Below are positions 10,985-24,051 of a stretch of 64,000 nucleotides of DNA, piece by piece; position 1 is the first letter of the stretch; each line of letters starts with the position of its first letter. Position numbers and translations under genes: made by a program. The stretch is from Phoenix dactylifera (taxonomy: Eukaryota > Streptophyta > Magnoliopsida > Arecales > Arecaceae): positions 9,860,585 to 9,924,584 of the forward strand of contig NC_052399.1 of NCBI RefSeq assembly GCF_009389715.1, in the 5' to 3' direction. The notes beneath the pieces were generated by a model. It was given only the letters and a program-made list of their open reading frames with translations. It was not told the DNA's origin and did not search any database.

Positions 10985-11626
10985 AGATACAGTACAGAAG
11001 CCCTCATCTTCTGAGGACCAAGGCGATAAAGAAGCCTCTGGAAAGATCGAGCTCCAGCCAGCGTTCGGATTAGGGTTTTCCGGAATTTTGGTGGGGATTC
11101 GGCCTCTTTAGCTTCGATTTTGGAGTTCTTGAGCTGGTTTTGCTGGGATGAGGTCCTGCTGAGTCTGGGGGTAGGTCTTGTCTCGATTCTTTTTTCGTTT
11201 CCGGATATTTACTTTCCTTTCGAGGCTTAACCGGGGCTCTCTAGCTTCGTTCAGAATTTCTTGATCTAATTCTGTGGGCAGAAAAGTTTCTTCTGAGACT
11301 GCTGTTAGGTCTTAATCGGCTTGGGGATTTTTTTTTTTCTTTTTTTTTTTTTGTGGTTTTATGATTGGTTTTCTGAAAAGTTTGATAGTTTGTTTCGTCC
11401 TCTTTTAACTTCAGTTTTTGGAGTTTTTGAGCTGGTTTTCTGCGTGAAGAAGATTTTTGAGAGTTCTGTGTTACTTGTTTACGGTTTTTTGGGTGATCTT
11501 GTGATTTTTGTTAAAAAAAGATTTCTATTGCAGGGGAAGATCAAAGGCTATTTCTTGCTAGCGAATATGAGATCAGATCCAAGGGAATTGTGTACAGTTT
11601 TGCCCCAGGATAGATTGATGAAGAGG
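10985..11626 (+). other. 5' leader of the LNK transcript with one leader intron
   Basis: The probable non-coding exon 1 ends at 11170. Intron 11171-11533 has GT...TTGCAG borders and a T-rich stretch. Exon 2 starts at 11534. Two upstream in-frame ATGs (11567 and 11618) precede the chosen start at 11627 with no stop between, so a protein up to 20 residues longer is possible. Confidence 0.55.
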
Positions 11627-14600
11627 ATGTCAGATTGGAGCTCTTGCAAGGTAGCTTTGCTTTAGTAAATTCTTGGAATTAAGTCTCTCTCTCTCTCTCT
11701 CTTCCCAGGGTTTGGGGGTGGAGGTTGTAATTTTTGCAATAATGTTATCTGATGTCTGTCCGTGGTGCTAAATTGATTGGATGCACATGGTGGGAATCAC
11801 AACAGAATGATTTTAGAGATCTCTGCAGATTTTCATCTTTATGAATGAATGACAGATAATAATAGGTCAATGAATAGGTTGGGGATTTGATGCCGTTTTT
11901 CTAGATGACACCCAAAAATCATAACCAAGTGCTGGATAAGTCTTAAGAGGGATCTTATCACCAAAAGTAATTGACTGAAATCACCAATTGCTATTATTTC
12001 TCAAAAGTGAAGCAGCATAGTTCAGGGAGAGACCATGATATGTAAACTTTTCAGCAGCCTCCTCACCTTGCTCCTCAGTTTGTTGATTGTGATAATAAAC
12101 TTTATTTTTTGCCTATCTTACTTATGGAGTTACCAATTCTTCCTGTCGTCGAGATGGTTTGATACAGCTTACCTACTGAGCTATATTTACCCCCGGCATG
12201 CTATGACAGAAAATTTATGCATTATGATTTGCTCCAAGCTGTTATTTTCCCTGCCAATTTTAAAAGGCAATGGACCAAGCCTGAGAAGGAGCCTAAGAAG
12301 GATCCAGCTCAACCAATCTCAGCTTGATAATGCTTAAAATTGGGCATATAGGTAGTATATGTGTAAGTGCATATGTAATCAACTGGTTGGATTTATCCAA
12401 CAGCTGATGTATGGAGTGCTTAAGATGAGATTAAGGCTTTGATTGTGGATTATTTAATTCATTTGAATCAGGTTGAACTTTAATTCATGTTTGAATCAAG
12501 CTTTAATTCAATCTTGAGCCTAGTTTTGATTAAGCCCAAGCTTGACCTAAGCTTGGCTGGTTTCAGCTTGATTTAAGGTTATCAAACCAATCGAATGAGC
12601 TGTGCCCTTGGCTTGGTTAGATATCGGACTTGATCAAATAATGGCCTTCAGGCTCAAATTTGATTTCAAGCTAAGATTGATCATACTGAGGCCTGATCAA
12701 GCTTGGCTGGATTGCACTATATGTTAATCTATGGTACAGTGAGTGTTCAATATCTGCTATTAATTTCCCCATCCTTTGCCTACTTTGATGCTAACTTAAA
12801 AAACATTTATCAACTTAGACTCAATGTTGTTTAATCAATCTACTCAGAACATATAAGGATATCATCTTAAAATTATTGCAGTCAGTTTTGCTTGTCTATC
12901 TATGTTGAAACAGTTGTTAATTAAAATAGTTAAAGCTGTAGAAAACTGGTAAATTAATATTTGTGCAGCTTGTAGATAATTGGTGGGATGAATTTGCTCA
13001 GAGTGGTGTTTTTATCGTGCCTCATCGAGATGGTGAAAAGGTGAATGAATCAGTTGCTGTCAGTAATGCCTACAGGCATTTAGGAAATAATGTTGGAGAG
13101 AGCACAGGTAGCAGTGGAGTGGCTAAAACTGTACCCTGGAGGAAAGAAAAACCATATTTGGTTCCTCCAATGAATCATGGAAGCTGTGATCCTGAGTGCA
13201 TCCACAATGCCATTACAATGGTGTCCCAAGATGCTGAAGTCTCTGATAGCTGCACAAAGGGCTCCAATGTGAACCCAGGTAGCAATATATTTTGCACAGG
13301 AAATTCTATCCTTGGGACTAGGGGTTCAGCAGATGGAAGCAATGATTGCCATTTCTCACTTGATAATGTTTCTCCAGGTGTTAAAGATACTTGCCTTTTG
13401 GAAAATGGACACGGAGATGGGGAGAATGATCTTGCATATTATGACTGGCCTGATATTGGCAATTTTGAGGACATTGACAACATGTTCAGGTAGTTTGATG
13501 AATTTTAGTTTTATGTCTGAGGTCTCTTTTTTTTATTGTTTTTAAATTTCAACCACAAATTTTATTTTCATTCATATATGTATTTTTTGATTTTTCGAGA
13601 AACTGTGATTTCAGATTTGGACAAGGGTCTACAGACGACGCAAACGATCTCTCATGGTTTCCCTCTTCGTCACATTCCATTTATGGTTCAGAAATTACTT
13701 TTGATTCAGGCTTACAGTCCTCATGTTCAGACTTGAATGTGCTGAATAATTCATCGGAACATCAGTCTGCAAACACCAACTTTTTGCCTGAAATTGATTC
13801 ACCTTCTGCTGTTATTGATAATTCATCTACTGTTGGCTATCAATTTGATGGTGATTGGTTGGATTCTAGTGCTGGAAATGAAGATGAATTTGCATCCAAA
13901 GAAGTATGTAGGAAACTTCTGAGGCATTTGCACTATTGAATATTTATAACTGGCAGAACTGTAGAATCAAATAATTCTACATTTAAATGTATTTTTCTGA
14001 TAGCCACTTGATATCTTTGTTCCAGTTGTATGATAAGAGGGCTGAGATGAAGTTATCAGCTCTTAACCAGACTTGCAGTGGATCTGAGGACCTTAATATG
14101 ATAACTGATGTAAGTTTCCATAGATTTCCCTGATCTCATTGCCAATTCTAAGAAGTCGCTCTTCCATATAATCATCCTTTTTTGTTCTGTTTCCACAATT
14201 TATGGCCGAGCAATAAAGGTTATATGTGGTTTAATCCCATGAAGAGATCGAATCACGAATCATAATGAACACACAGGTCATTAGGCTAGATGTTGCCAAA
14301 ATGGTTTATATTGTAATTGGCACTTCCCACTACATGTCAGGCTGGTTGATCCCATGGACAGATTGAGAGCTCACCGCATCCCTATAGGCTCCTTGGAGAT
14401 TAGTCTTGTAGACAAGTGGGGATGGTATTATCCATTCTCATCTTGTGCTCAGCATAAGTAGTCACTGGCCTACCTGATGTCAAATATTGAGAGCTCACCA
14501 CATCCCCATTGTCTACTTGGACATTAGTCTTGTAGGCAACTGGGGATTTTATGATTCATTCTCATCTTGTGCTCAAGCATAACTGGCAACTGGACTACCA

Positions 14601-17600
14601 GATGTCAAATGCATTGTACTGTAGCCATCTGATGGAAGAAGTCTTCATAAATAGCAGGTGGGCTACTTCTATACTGATTCTACTAGTCATGCTTATAAAC
14701 ATAACGTGTGCTCCATATGCTGATGAGCTGTCTTGAAGAGTTCACGTATTCTCTAGCTCCATACTATCATCAGTTCTGATCATTATTTCATCAACCATCA
14801 TTCGTCCCATGTTGTTGGATTGTTGGTTCCATCTTTCTCATGGAAAATGATGGGCTGATTTGTGCTGTCTCAACAATTTCTTATGTGTAATCTGATGAAT
14901 TTAGTCTCCTATTTCTCATCCTTGGGCTAGCTGTTTGGCAGCTTCATGGGAGGACTTCTTGCAACAATATGCCTTTTTCATCTGCTCCAAGCTTTTATGC
15001 ATGTTGTAAAGAAATGAAGGGAATAAGGAATATGGATTATGTGACATTTAAATATCGTGTTGGTACTCCATTTGTTACATTGCAAATATCCCATTGATTT
15101 TGTATGACGTTGTGAAACAGAGTATGTGAAAAATTTGGCTGATGGCATTATCTTATTTGATCCATTGGAATCTTCAAATCATTAAATCTAATATTATAAG
15201 AGGACATAACCTATTAAATGTTGGATGGATGAGTTGAACCAATTAACAAAAAAATTGAGTTCATTTTTGTGGAACTGAGGACTGTTTGAAATTTATGCAA
15301 CAATAGAAAATCATAGTTGAGACATGCATGTGTTTTCACATCCCCATTGTCTACTTGGACATTAGTCTTGTAGGCAACTGGGGATTTTATGATTCATTCT
15401 CATCTTGTGCTCAAGCATAACTGGCAACTGGACTACCAGATGTCAAATGCATTGTACTGTAGCCATCTGATGGAAGAAGTCTTCATAAATAGCAGGTGGG
15501 CTACTTCTATACTGATTCTACTAGTCATGCTTATAAACATAACGTGTGCTCCATATGCTGATGAGCTGTCTTGAAGAGTTCACGTATTCTCTAGCTCCAT
15601 ACTATCATCAGTTCTGATCATTATTTCATCAACCATCATTCGTCCCATGTTGTTGGATTGTTGGTTCCATCTTTCTCATGGAAAATGATGGGCTGATTTG
15701 TGCTGTCTCAACAATTTCTTATGTGTAATCTGATGAATTTAGTCTCCTATTTCTCATCCTTGGGCTAGCTGTTTGGCAGCTTCATGGGAGGACTTCTTGC
15801 AACAATATGCCTTTTTCATCTGCTCCAAGCTTTTATGCATGTTGTAAAGAAATGAAGGGAATAAGGAATATGGATTATGTGACATTTAAATATCGTGTTG
15901 GTACTCCATTTGTTACATTGCAAATATCCCATTGATTTTGTATGACGTTGTGAAACAGAGTATGTGAAAAATTTGGCTGATGGCATTATCTTATTTGATC
16001 CATTGGAATCTTCAAATCATTAAATCTAATATTATAAGAGGACATAACCTATTAAATGTTGGATGGATGAGTTGAACCAATTAACAAAAAAATTGAGTTC
16101 ATTTTTGTGGAACTGAGGACTGTTTGAAATTTATGCAACAATAGAAAATCATAGTTGAGACATGCATGTGTTTTCACTTGTAGGTTATTGCATTGATTAA
16201 TACCTTTATCTTAGCCACGTGATGTCTATGTTGCATCTGTTTTAAGTAGTGATGGAAAATACTACCATATCTGCATGGAATAATCAAATATACATGTTCG
16301 ATTATGAGATACCAAATTTCCTATGGTCTATATGTTCTACTCTCCTGAAGTTTTGGAATTAAAATGGACTGCAAGAGCATTACAGGGACTCTTGTTTTGT
16401 GCTTGAAACCAATTTATTGAGCTTTTTTCTTATTATATTAAGTAATTTTTATATCTTATGATTATTAGAAATGGATAGCTAGCATTCTTAAAAGGAATTT
16501 TTATCCTTTCTGCAACTTAGTGATGAAAGCAATTTCTTTAATGGCATGCTACTGATCTGCCAAAATTTTTTAATTGAATATTATTCAACTTGATTTTTAT
16601 AATGATAATTTAACATCTGTTATTGAAGCTTTCCTTCCATAACCAACTTTTTTTTTTATTTGTGATCCTAGAAACCATTCAAATGAAAATCACCATATAT
16701 CTTGTATTCTTCACTTATTTTAAACTTGATCTTATTGATTTATATGAACATAATGCAGATTGGAAGCCAGTACTTGTCAGAAGAAAAAATAATCCAGCCA
16801 TTTGCAGAGCGGAAGCTTCCCTCTTCTGCTATTTCAGCTGCTGAAACATGGCCATCTGAATGTATGTTGGAGCCGAAGCATCTCTTGGGATCTGCTTCAT
16901 CAAGTTACATGCACACTTCTAATCCTCATTCGAAATTGGAATACAACTTTCCTACACATCAAGTTCCATTCACATTGAGGACATTGAGTAATGCATTTGA
17001 AAATGATACTGATCTTTCCTCTTCTGATAGAGTCTTAGATAATGTCACAATTGATTCCTACCAATACATAAAGAGGTTACCGAAGGAATCATCTTTGCCT
17101 CCAACAATGACACCGGGGGAAAAAATGGAGAAACATAAACAGCAGTTACATGGTTCAGTGACCGTTGACCACAAACATCAGCAAACATCATGCACAAGTA
17201 AAACCATGGTTATGAAAAATCATCACAGATCTCAACATGAGAAAGGATGCAGCAGTGAACAAGAAGAGAGAAGCATAGGACTTTCAGCCATCGACAAGGA
17301 TTCTTCTATAATGCAGGAGAACTCTTTCATGACAACCGTTTCTTCTGATGACATCTCACTAGAGGCTACCAGTTTTCAACAGCTTCAGGATGTTGTAGAT
17401 CAGGTATAGCTACCTACATTGAGCCTTAGAATAGAATTCATGTTAGAGTGTATATATGTCGTAGTGTGTGATATTGTTTTGTATCATTTGCTGGTATTTC
17501 ACCATGCTCGGTGACTATACTCTTCATGTTTATATTTACACTGAATCTTAGCTTAGTAAGCATTTCACATTTTAGTTATCTTAGCTTCTTGCTTCTCTGA

Positions 17601-20600
17601 ACCTAACACTTTCATCTACAACATTCATTGTGAGGACCCCAACACTGCACAAGTATTTCTTGTATACACTATTGTTGTATATTAATACTACAACATGCTT
17701 CTGTCTAACTTGGTACTTGCTTTCTGTTGCTAGAAAATACATTGCGACCTTAAATCTTAGCTTTTCAAATGTTTTCCCTCTTTTTAAAGTTGTGCATCTT
17801 AAAATAACTAATTGTTTAATTTTTAAAGATGGGTCCTATTGTAGTTTTGGGAATTACTTTCCTTTCGAAGAAGCTCTGCATTTATCTGCTGCATATGTAC
17901 GTGTTGTATCTACCAATTTATCTACATTGAATGCCACCCTACTTAATGCTCTCATATTAAGTAATATTCGTGATTTGTTAATGAAATGAAAGGTTCTTCT
18001 CTTTTAGCCTAAAATTATAAATCTCTGTGGAAGTATGTGCACAAAATATCTGCAGTAGTGCCGGTAACTTCTACCATTTTTATTTTTCAGTTGGATGTTA
18101 GAACAAAGCGGTGCATTAGAGATAGTTTATACCGTCTGGCAAAGAGTGCTAGACAAAGGCATATTTTCTCTAACGCAAGCAATTGCAGCAGAGAGAGTAG
18201 AGATGCAAGAGTAACTCAAAGTACAGCAACATCAAACAGGTATGGTAATCTTGTTATAGTTTTGACATGAAAATTATTTACAATGCTTATGCTTTATGGA
18301 CTTCAATAATATTCTTTGTTGTCTTGTTGTGACTTGATTGCTTGTAGCTTACTGTGCTCTAAATGCTTAGTGTACCCTTTCTCCTTGAAGTTTTGATTGG
18401 TTCTTTCCTGATCTAATTTCCAGTTATTGATCTTATGAACCATTAGCTTATTTTGAGCTCTTCCAGGAATCTACAAGATAATTTCAAGATGATTTCATCA
18501 TTTGACTATGTACTATTTGCTATTAATGTATCATCAGGTCAATGTTGATTAATATGTTTTTAAAGTTTGATCATCAATAGCATTTAAATTATATGTGAAT
18601 GCTGGGATTATATAGTAGGAAAGCTTATTCAGATAAAAGCCAAAATATGACATGAGACTCATGGAAGCATTATGCGATGTAATGGAATGTTGCAGATTCT
18701 CTTTTCAAGAAACGACAAATAAGATTATGCAAAAGATAATAAAGAAGATCATACTAATTTTTTTTTGCTTTTTATTCAACTTGGTCAATCAATAAATTGG
18801 GTGATTACCTATTGGACTTTGGTCTATTGGTTGGCACCCCTCTCTTATTTGCTCTAGTTTCAAACCACTACAAGGTGGGCTCCCATTATTATTCTCAGCA
18901 ATGTTATAAATCTTGCTGGGTTGGGGGGCCATCCCGCATGTTCCAACCCATTCCTGTGAGAAACCGGGATTTGGAATCAAGATCAGGACCCCAATCCCTT
19001 GGGGTCCTCGCATCCTGCTCTTCCTGTGCATGTCCTGCTTGAGCATCAGGACCATAAGCGAGACAAACTGATTCAAACCCCTATCCTGCTTATCTCTCCT
19101 CATGAAGAATCCTTGTTGCCCAGCAAGGCCACATGGGCATCTCTATCATCCCCTCAGTACCCACGTTCATTCCCTCATCTAGGTGGTTGACATCCCTGAA
19201 TCCAACACCATTGTCACCTTCTAAGATTTGGCGAGGGCGGATTTCTTCGGTGTGGGGTAGGGGAAGAAACGAGAGAGAGAGAGAGAGAAGGAAGAGGAGA
19301 AGGATGAGGAGTTGATGGCATGCTACATCTGGCAAATGATGTCCTCTGTAAGCAACGGAAGCGATGAGAGAGGAAGAGGGGGCATTGGTGCCAGCATTAG
19401 ATGTTCGAGGCAGTGGCAAGGGAGAGAGAAATAAAGGGACATGGCAATGGAAGTGGAGGTGCGGGGAGAGGGGGGGAGCGGGGACTTGAATGGATGTAAG
19501 CTTGATTTTATAGCAGCGATGGATGGTTTGTGAGGGGCTGAAGTTTCAATGTTGCCCCTGGTTTAGAAAAATCATGAGCTAAACATGTTTGTGGAGGCTT
19601 TGGGAGAGACAGGACTTTTTTTGTTTATTTTATTCAGAGAGCATGTTTTGGGATGCCCCACCATCTCGATTTCCAGGACGGGGAGGGATGTAGCACACCC
19701 AGTTTATCGTGAAAAAGGGATATAACCATACCATGGTATTTAAAACCTAGATTTTTAGAGGAAAAAATTTTGATGGACGTCATTCTTTAAGTCCATGTAG
19801 CAAATACCAAGCCCAATGCATACTACAAAAACATGTAGGTATTCTTATGATAAAAGAAAAAGGATATTCGCTTATAACTCCTCCATTAACATTTATGGTG
19901 CAGATAAGACTTGCCCTGTTTCATTTTTGTGACATGATGCATGCGATCTTTCTAAACATTGAAGGAAAACTCTGTTATAAGTTTCAAAACTGAAATTTAT
20001 AGGGTTTAATTGCTTTGGGTTACATAACTAAATTATGGCCTTTATGCCCTTAAGTTAAATTGGTACCCAACATGGGGCCCCACCTAAGCCATCCTATCTT
20101 CCTAGTTATCCCATTGCTAGCCCGACTGCTGGATACATTCCATCTTGTCAACTTTGTTGCCACCTAAGGCCTACTCTAAGTTCCAAAACCCATCCCTTCC
20201 CCTTTTCCTTCTTATGCCCATACCTATCTTACTTTCAATTACCATCCCCTTTTCATGCTAATCCTTGAACCTAATCATTGCTGCTGCCAACAGTCTTAAC
20301 CCCACATCATCATGCATCCCTCAAAAGCTCTACTGTGGTTGCTATCACCACTACTTGATGGTTGCAGCCAATATCATTTTGACCAAATTCACCTCCTTTA
20401 CTGGTTTGAATGAGACCTTGCTCATGGTGATGGGTGGAATAGGCAATTATGGTGGAAGTAATGTGCTCTCCTGTGCCTTGAGCTAGGTTAAAATCCATAC
20501 ACGGTCAATTGAAGTGATCAATTGAACCAAGAGGAGGGAAGGTGTATTGTTTTGACTGAAGACAAAAAATGTTTTAATATGAACTAAAATGGGTTTTGGC

Positions 20601-21884
20601 CCCAGCAATTGGCAAATAAGGCAGCAAGATCTATGGACCACTTGAATCCATCACAATCATTTCTTACTAGAAAAAGATTGCCTTTGGCCAAAATCGTCAT
20701 ATGAATGGAATGATGACCACTATGCAGCAATGAATTCGTTGAAGATGGCAATGAGGGCATTGAGCTTACAACTTGGCAAATGTTTCAATCTCCTGCTAGT
20801 TGTGGGTATTGTGGTAGTTGATTTCAATTATCAGCAAGGGAAGTTGGTGTCTAGGATCTGTTGCCAAAGGCTAAAGGTGTTGGGTGGTGACGAGCTGTCA
20901 TACCCTCAAACGTGGAATGGCTTCAATTTTCTTAGGACAGAACCAATATGGTTATGACCTCAGCTTAGAATACATGGTTGGACATTAATTAGTATCCACG
21001 CCGTTTAACATGATCTAAAATTTCTGGAAGTGATTGCATGCTCATGTGATTGTCAACCTACGAACCTAAAATAATTTTGAAAAAAACTACACATCTGACC
21101 ACCTTGACCCCCATCCTGATAGAGTTTGAATAACACCAATGCATTCCTTTTCTTCTATTACATCATTTATTTTTTTTAAATAAATCCTATCTTTAGCTGT
21201 GGCAGGTGCTAAACGCCTTCCTTTTTCAGTACTCTTGTTATTAGTACATCTGATCGAAGCATCTGAGGCAATTTGTTTGAAGTTATAAATAGAAACTAAC
21301 TAAATGAAATTAATGCTTCTTTATTTTGCATGCACCAATGAGTTTGGATTCAAGCATTGACTGTTATATTACTATTGTATTTGAATTATTTGACAGCATC
21401 CTTGTGCCAAATGTTTAATAAATTGTTTATCACTACAAAAAGTTATTTGGATTTGCCTATAATAAGAAGTTATTACTGAGAGCAACATGCATTATTTCCT
21501 TCGTATCTGCCATCAATTGTTCATTTGATGCTTGTGTTTTAGCAGGTGTCCGAAACTTACAAATGCTGAGACTGAAACAAATCCTATTGATCGATCTATA
21601 GCTCATCTACTTTTCCACAAGCCTTCGGACCCTCCTACAGGACCTGCTGATTATGCCTTATCATTTGAGTCTCTTATCATTGTAAGTTTGACTCTTGACT
21701 GTTCGTCTTGGATAACAATGGTGCTCAAACATATGAATATTCGCTTACGAACTCTCACCTGTTACAGAATGAACAGGGCCGTGTTCCTGTCAGCAACCAG
21801 GCTGGGCTGCCTGATTTATTTGTTTCTCAAAAGCAAGTTGGTAATTGCAGAAGTTTGAACTTGCCGGATGGTGATCGACTATAA
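11627..21884 (+). CDS. LNK: LNK1/LNK2-like night light-inducible and clock-regulated protein
   Basis: Transcriptional co-activator of the circadian clock; LNK proteins bind the MYB factors RVE4/RVE8 in the nucleus. Coding exons: 11627-11650, 12969-13489, 13615-13903, 14026-14109, 16759-17403, 18091-18239, 21546-21681, 21768-21884. All introns are GT-AG and phases join without a break, giving 654 residues, the usual size. The start MSDWSSCKLVDNWWDEF was chosen because family members begin similarly and reach VPH soon after. Marks of the family: YYDWPDIGNFEDIDNMFR (about 165-182), TPGEKMEK (about 424, usually TP.EKIEKLRRRQQ), LDVRTKRCIRDSLYRLAKS (522-540) and NPIDRSIAHLLFH near the C-terminus. 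Most of the rest is low-order Ser/Asn-rich sequence. The motif at 424 has lost its Arg-rich tail. LNK1 versus LNK2 cannot be decided. Confidence 0.93.
14367..14614 (+). repeat. Older 124-base direct repeat in the same intron
   Basis: GAGCTCACC(G/A)CATCCC starts at 14367 and 14491, each followed by a similar block containing TTAGTCTTGTAG and ATTCTCATCTTGTGCTCA. Copies differ at roughly one base in seven, so it predates the 838-bp duplication, whose left edge lies in its second copy. Confidence 0.75.
14499..16177 (+). repeat. Apparently perfect 838-bp tandem duplication in a LNK intron
   Basis: Copy 1 is 14499-15336 and copy 2 15337-16174; a few shared bases (CAC) at the joints leave the exact edge ambiguous. 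Every line compared by eye is identical, including the two identical 61-codon chance frames at 14551 and 15389. It lies wholly inside the intron 14110-16758 and does not touch splice sites. Confidence 0.95.
18240..21545 (+). other. Large LNK intron with unassigned repeat DNA
   Basis: This 3.3-kb GT-AG intron contains GC-richer DNA at about 18800-19700 with overlapping chance frames on both strands, and a GA run near 19274. There is a possible SINE head at about 18823-18880 (TGGTCTATTGGTTGGCACCC as A box, AGTTTCAAACC as B box). DNA at 20040-21000 also differs from its surroundings, but I could assign no family. Confidence 0.5.
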
Positions 21885-23385
21885 GAAATTTGGTGCTCCA
21901 GCTACACTTTCTCCCCGAGAACTATCATTTATTTGTAGACTGCCCAAAACCATGTATAGTAATAGTTTAGTGGTAAGTTAAGCGAGCCATAAAACACTGT
22001 ATATATATATATATATATTTGTATGTCCCAAAGATAATTAGGGTGCACTAACATGTAGTTAGCTGATGGTTGTGCTAAGCTAGTATGTGCTGGTTTTGTT
22101 TCTTGTGCCACGTGTGCAAAATTGAGCCATGCAATAAAGGAATCATTATCGTGTCAGCCAAATTAGGTGCTTTGTGGGACCCATCAAGTACCAAAGGGAT
22201 ATGCAATTGTTATGGTTGTAATGAAATAGTAGACTGCTGTCACTGATACTCTTAATCATTCTTGTTACTTGTTTTGTATATTACGCATTGCTTTGTCGAT
22301 GTTATGACCATCCATAGGGGCCTTGGCGTGAAATCATATAGGACTCCGTTAATAATCCATCATTAAGCCCAAATCCATGTCCAATTTCCGCTTAGCAACT
22401 GGCGTCACGAAGTTTTCTTTCGGTGGAAAGGCCGAGCTCCTTCATTTAAAACCCAGTCCAAGAAGATATTGCTCCGTTATTTTTCCGATTCGTGCAACCT
22501 TATAAACAATCAGGTGACTCTTCACCACTTGGATCTTCATCTGGGGCTAGAGTGATGCTATGCAAACCACACCTTACCCCCCTTAATCCATTCTGAACCA
22601 CATCTCGGCCCCATCTCATCCATAGTCGCCAAGTATTGAAAGCCCGATCATTGAATATTAATTTAACAGCCCATTGCTGGAAGCTAGTATGATCTCGATA
22701 CTCTCAACCTTGGAGCATGTCTAATAAAACCTTGCGAGACTCGACAGGTTAGGGTGGAAAGAGAATGCGGAGACGAAGAAAAGGGGAGAGAGGAAAAGCA
22801 TGCGGAGTCATGCAGAGAGGAAGAAAAGGTGGAAATGATCTTGAGAGTTACAGGCAAGCACAGCACACTCGCATCCTGCTTCCTCCTCTCCCATGCCTCC
22901 CTATCTTTCTCCTTCTCTGAACCATCTTGATAGATCTTGCTGGTTCTGGCAGGATTTTCGCAAACAAGATCTTAGGTGGCCCTCAATTAAAAGGCATCGG
23001 TTTCTTCCAACAAAAGTTGATTGTCTTGTCCTTAAAAGGCCTAAGAGACCCGGGAGTAATGTAATTTTATTTTATTTTTAACATCCGCGGCTCACACACG
23101 CAACAAATGTGAAAACAGTACATAAAATTAATAAAAAAAGTAATGCAACAAAGACGGGATAGATATGTAATTCTTTCAAATAAACTATCCAAAGTGCTGA
23201 GCCGCAGAAGCTTTCATTTAATTTACAGTACTGTTTGCCTCTCTGTAGCTCGGCGGCTACTGTAGGCCTTCTACGTATCCATTCAAAAGTGGCAATGTGA
23301 CATGGAGAGAGAGAGGGAACTCATTTAGTAATACCACCCACTGAAATAAACCGTTGGCACCGACCCAACCGGACCGAACCGGACC
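21885..23385. other. Intergenic DNA between LNK and the uL23 gene
   Basis: The LNK 3' region comes first, with a TA run at about 21997-22018. About 22870-23050 has mixed composition; no gene, RNA or mobile element is recognised. The last 150 bases are the GC-rich promoter and leader of the uL23 gene. Confidence 0.5.
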
Positions 23386-23481
23386 GTGGGGAAACTCGAC
23401 CCGTTTAAGATGGATCCGACCTCGCGCCCCCACGTTAAACCCTCTCCGCCGCCTGATAGCGAGAAGAGAAGGAGAACGACG

Positions 23482-24051
23482 ATGGGGAGCCGTCTGGGAC
23501 GACGGGTGATCCACTTCGCGAATTTGCCGATAAAACTCCTGACGCCGTCGCCGCCCTTCGACTCCATCCGCGAGATCGCCCTCAAGACCATCCCCTCAGC
23601 CACCAAGGTCGAGATCCGCCGCGTCCTCGAGTCCCTCTACGGCTTCGAAGTCGCCGAGGTCCGCACCCTCAACATGGAGGGCAAGAAGGTCAAGCGCGGA
23701 CCCTTCCTCGCCGCCAAGCCCGACTACAAGAAGGCCTACGTCACCCTCCGGTCGCCCCTCTCCGTCTCCCCCGATCTTTTCCCCATACTTTTGATCCAGG
23801 AGGAGCGGCAGCTCATCGCCGCCGCGCAGGCCAAGTCCAGGCCTACCGTCGTCGAGCGGGAGGATGGTGGAAAGGCCCGGAGGCACTGGCTCGACGAGCG
23901 CCGCGAGGAGGAGGACGCGGGCGGGCGCGTGAGGCGTGGCGGTGGCGGTGGAAGGCGGAGGGGCGGTGGTGGTCGTGGGCGTGGGGCGGGGAAGAAGGCC
24001 GAGGAGGAGAGCAGGTTCCCCTGGAGTAGCATGCGCCTGTCGTCGAAGTAG
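23482..24051 (+). CDS. MRPL23: Ribosomal protein uL23, probably mitochondrial
   Basis: Large-subunit ribosomal protein that sits at the peptide exit tunnel. The intronless ORF of 189 residues begins MGSRLGRRVIHFANLPIKLL and has the uL23 core, including IPSATKVEIRRVLESLYGF and V..V.TLNMEGKKVKRG, then KPDYKKAYVTL (about residues 30-95). The sequence is close to the plant nuclear uL23 family typified by Arabidopsis At4g39880, recalled as organellar. An acidic/basic linker follows, then an Arg-Gly-rich stretch (about 153-174, GGRVRRGGGGGRRRGGGG) and a SRFPWSSMRLSSK tail. In-frame ATG 23410 lies upstream without a stop; 23482 was chosen because it matches the family start. Codon use is extremely GC-rich compared with neighbours, a monocot habit. 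Confidence 0.88.
   Translation: MGSRLGRRVIHFANLPIKLLTPSPPFDSIREIALKTIPSATKVEIRRVLESLYGFEVAEVRTLNMEGKKVKRGPFLAAKPDYKKAYVTLRSPLSVSPDLFPILLIQEERQLIAAAQAKSRPTVVEREDGGKARRHWLDERREEEDAGGRVRRGGGGGRRRGGGGRGRGAGKKAEEESRFPWSSMRLSSK

Noticed and set aside
14551-15574. Two identical 61-codon frames
   Set aside because: They lie in the duplicated intron sequence and resemble no protein; they only mark the duplication.
18789-19419. Overlapping frames of 60-109 codons on both strands in the large LNK intron
   Set aside because: No family resemblance, and they overlap each other on opposite strands; composition of a GC-richer insert explains them.
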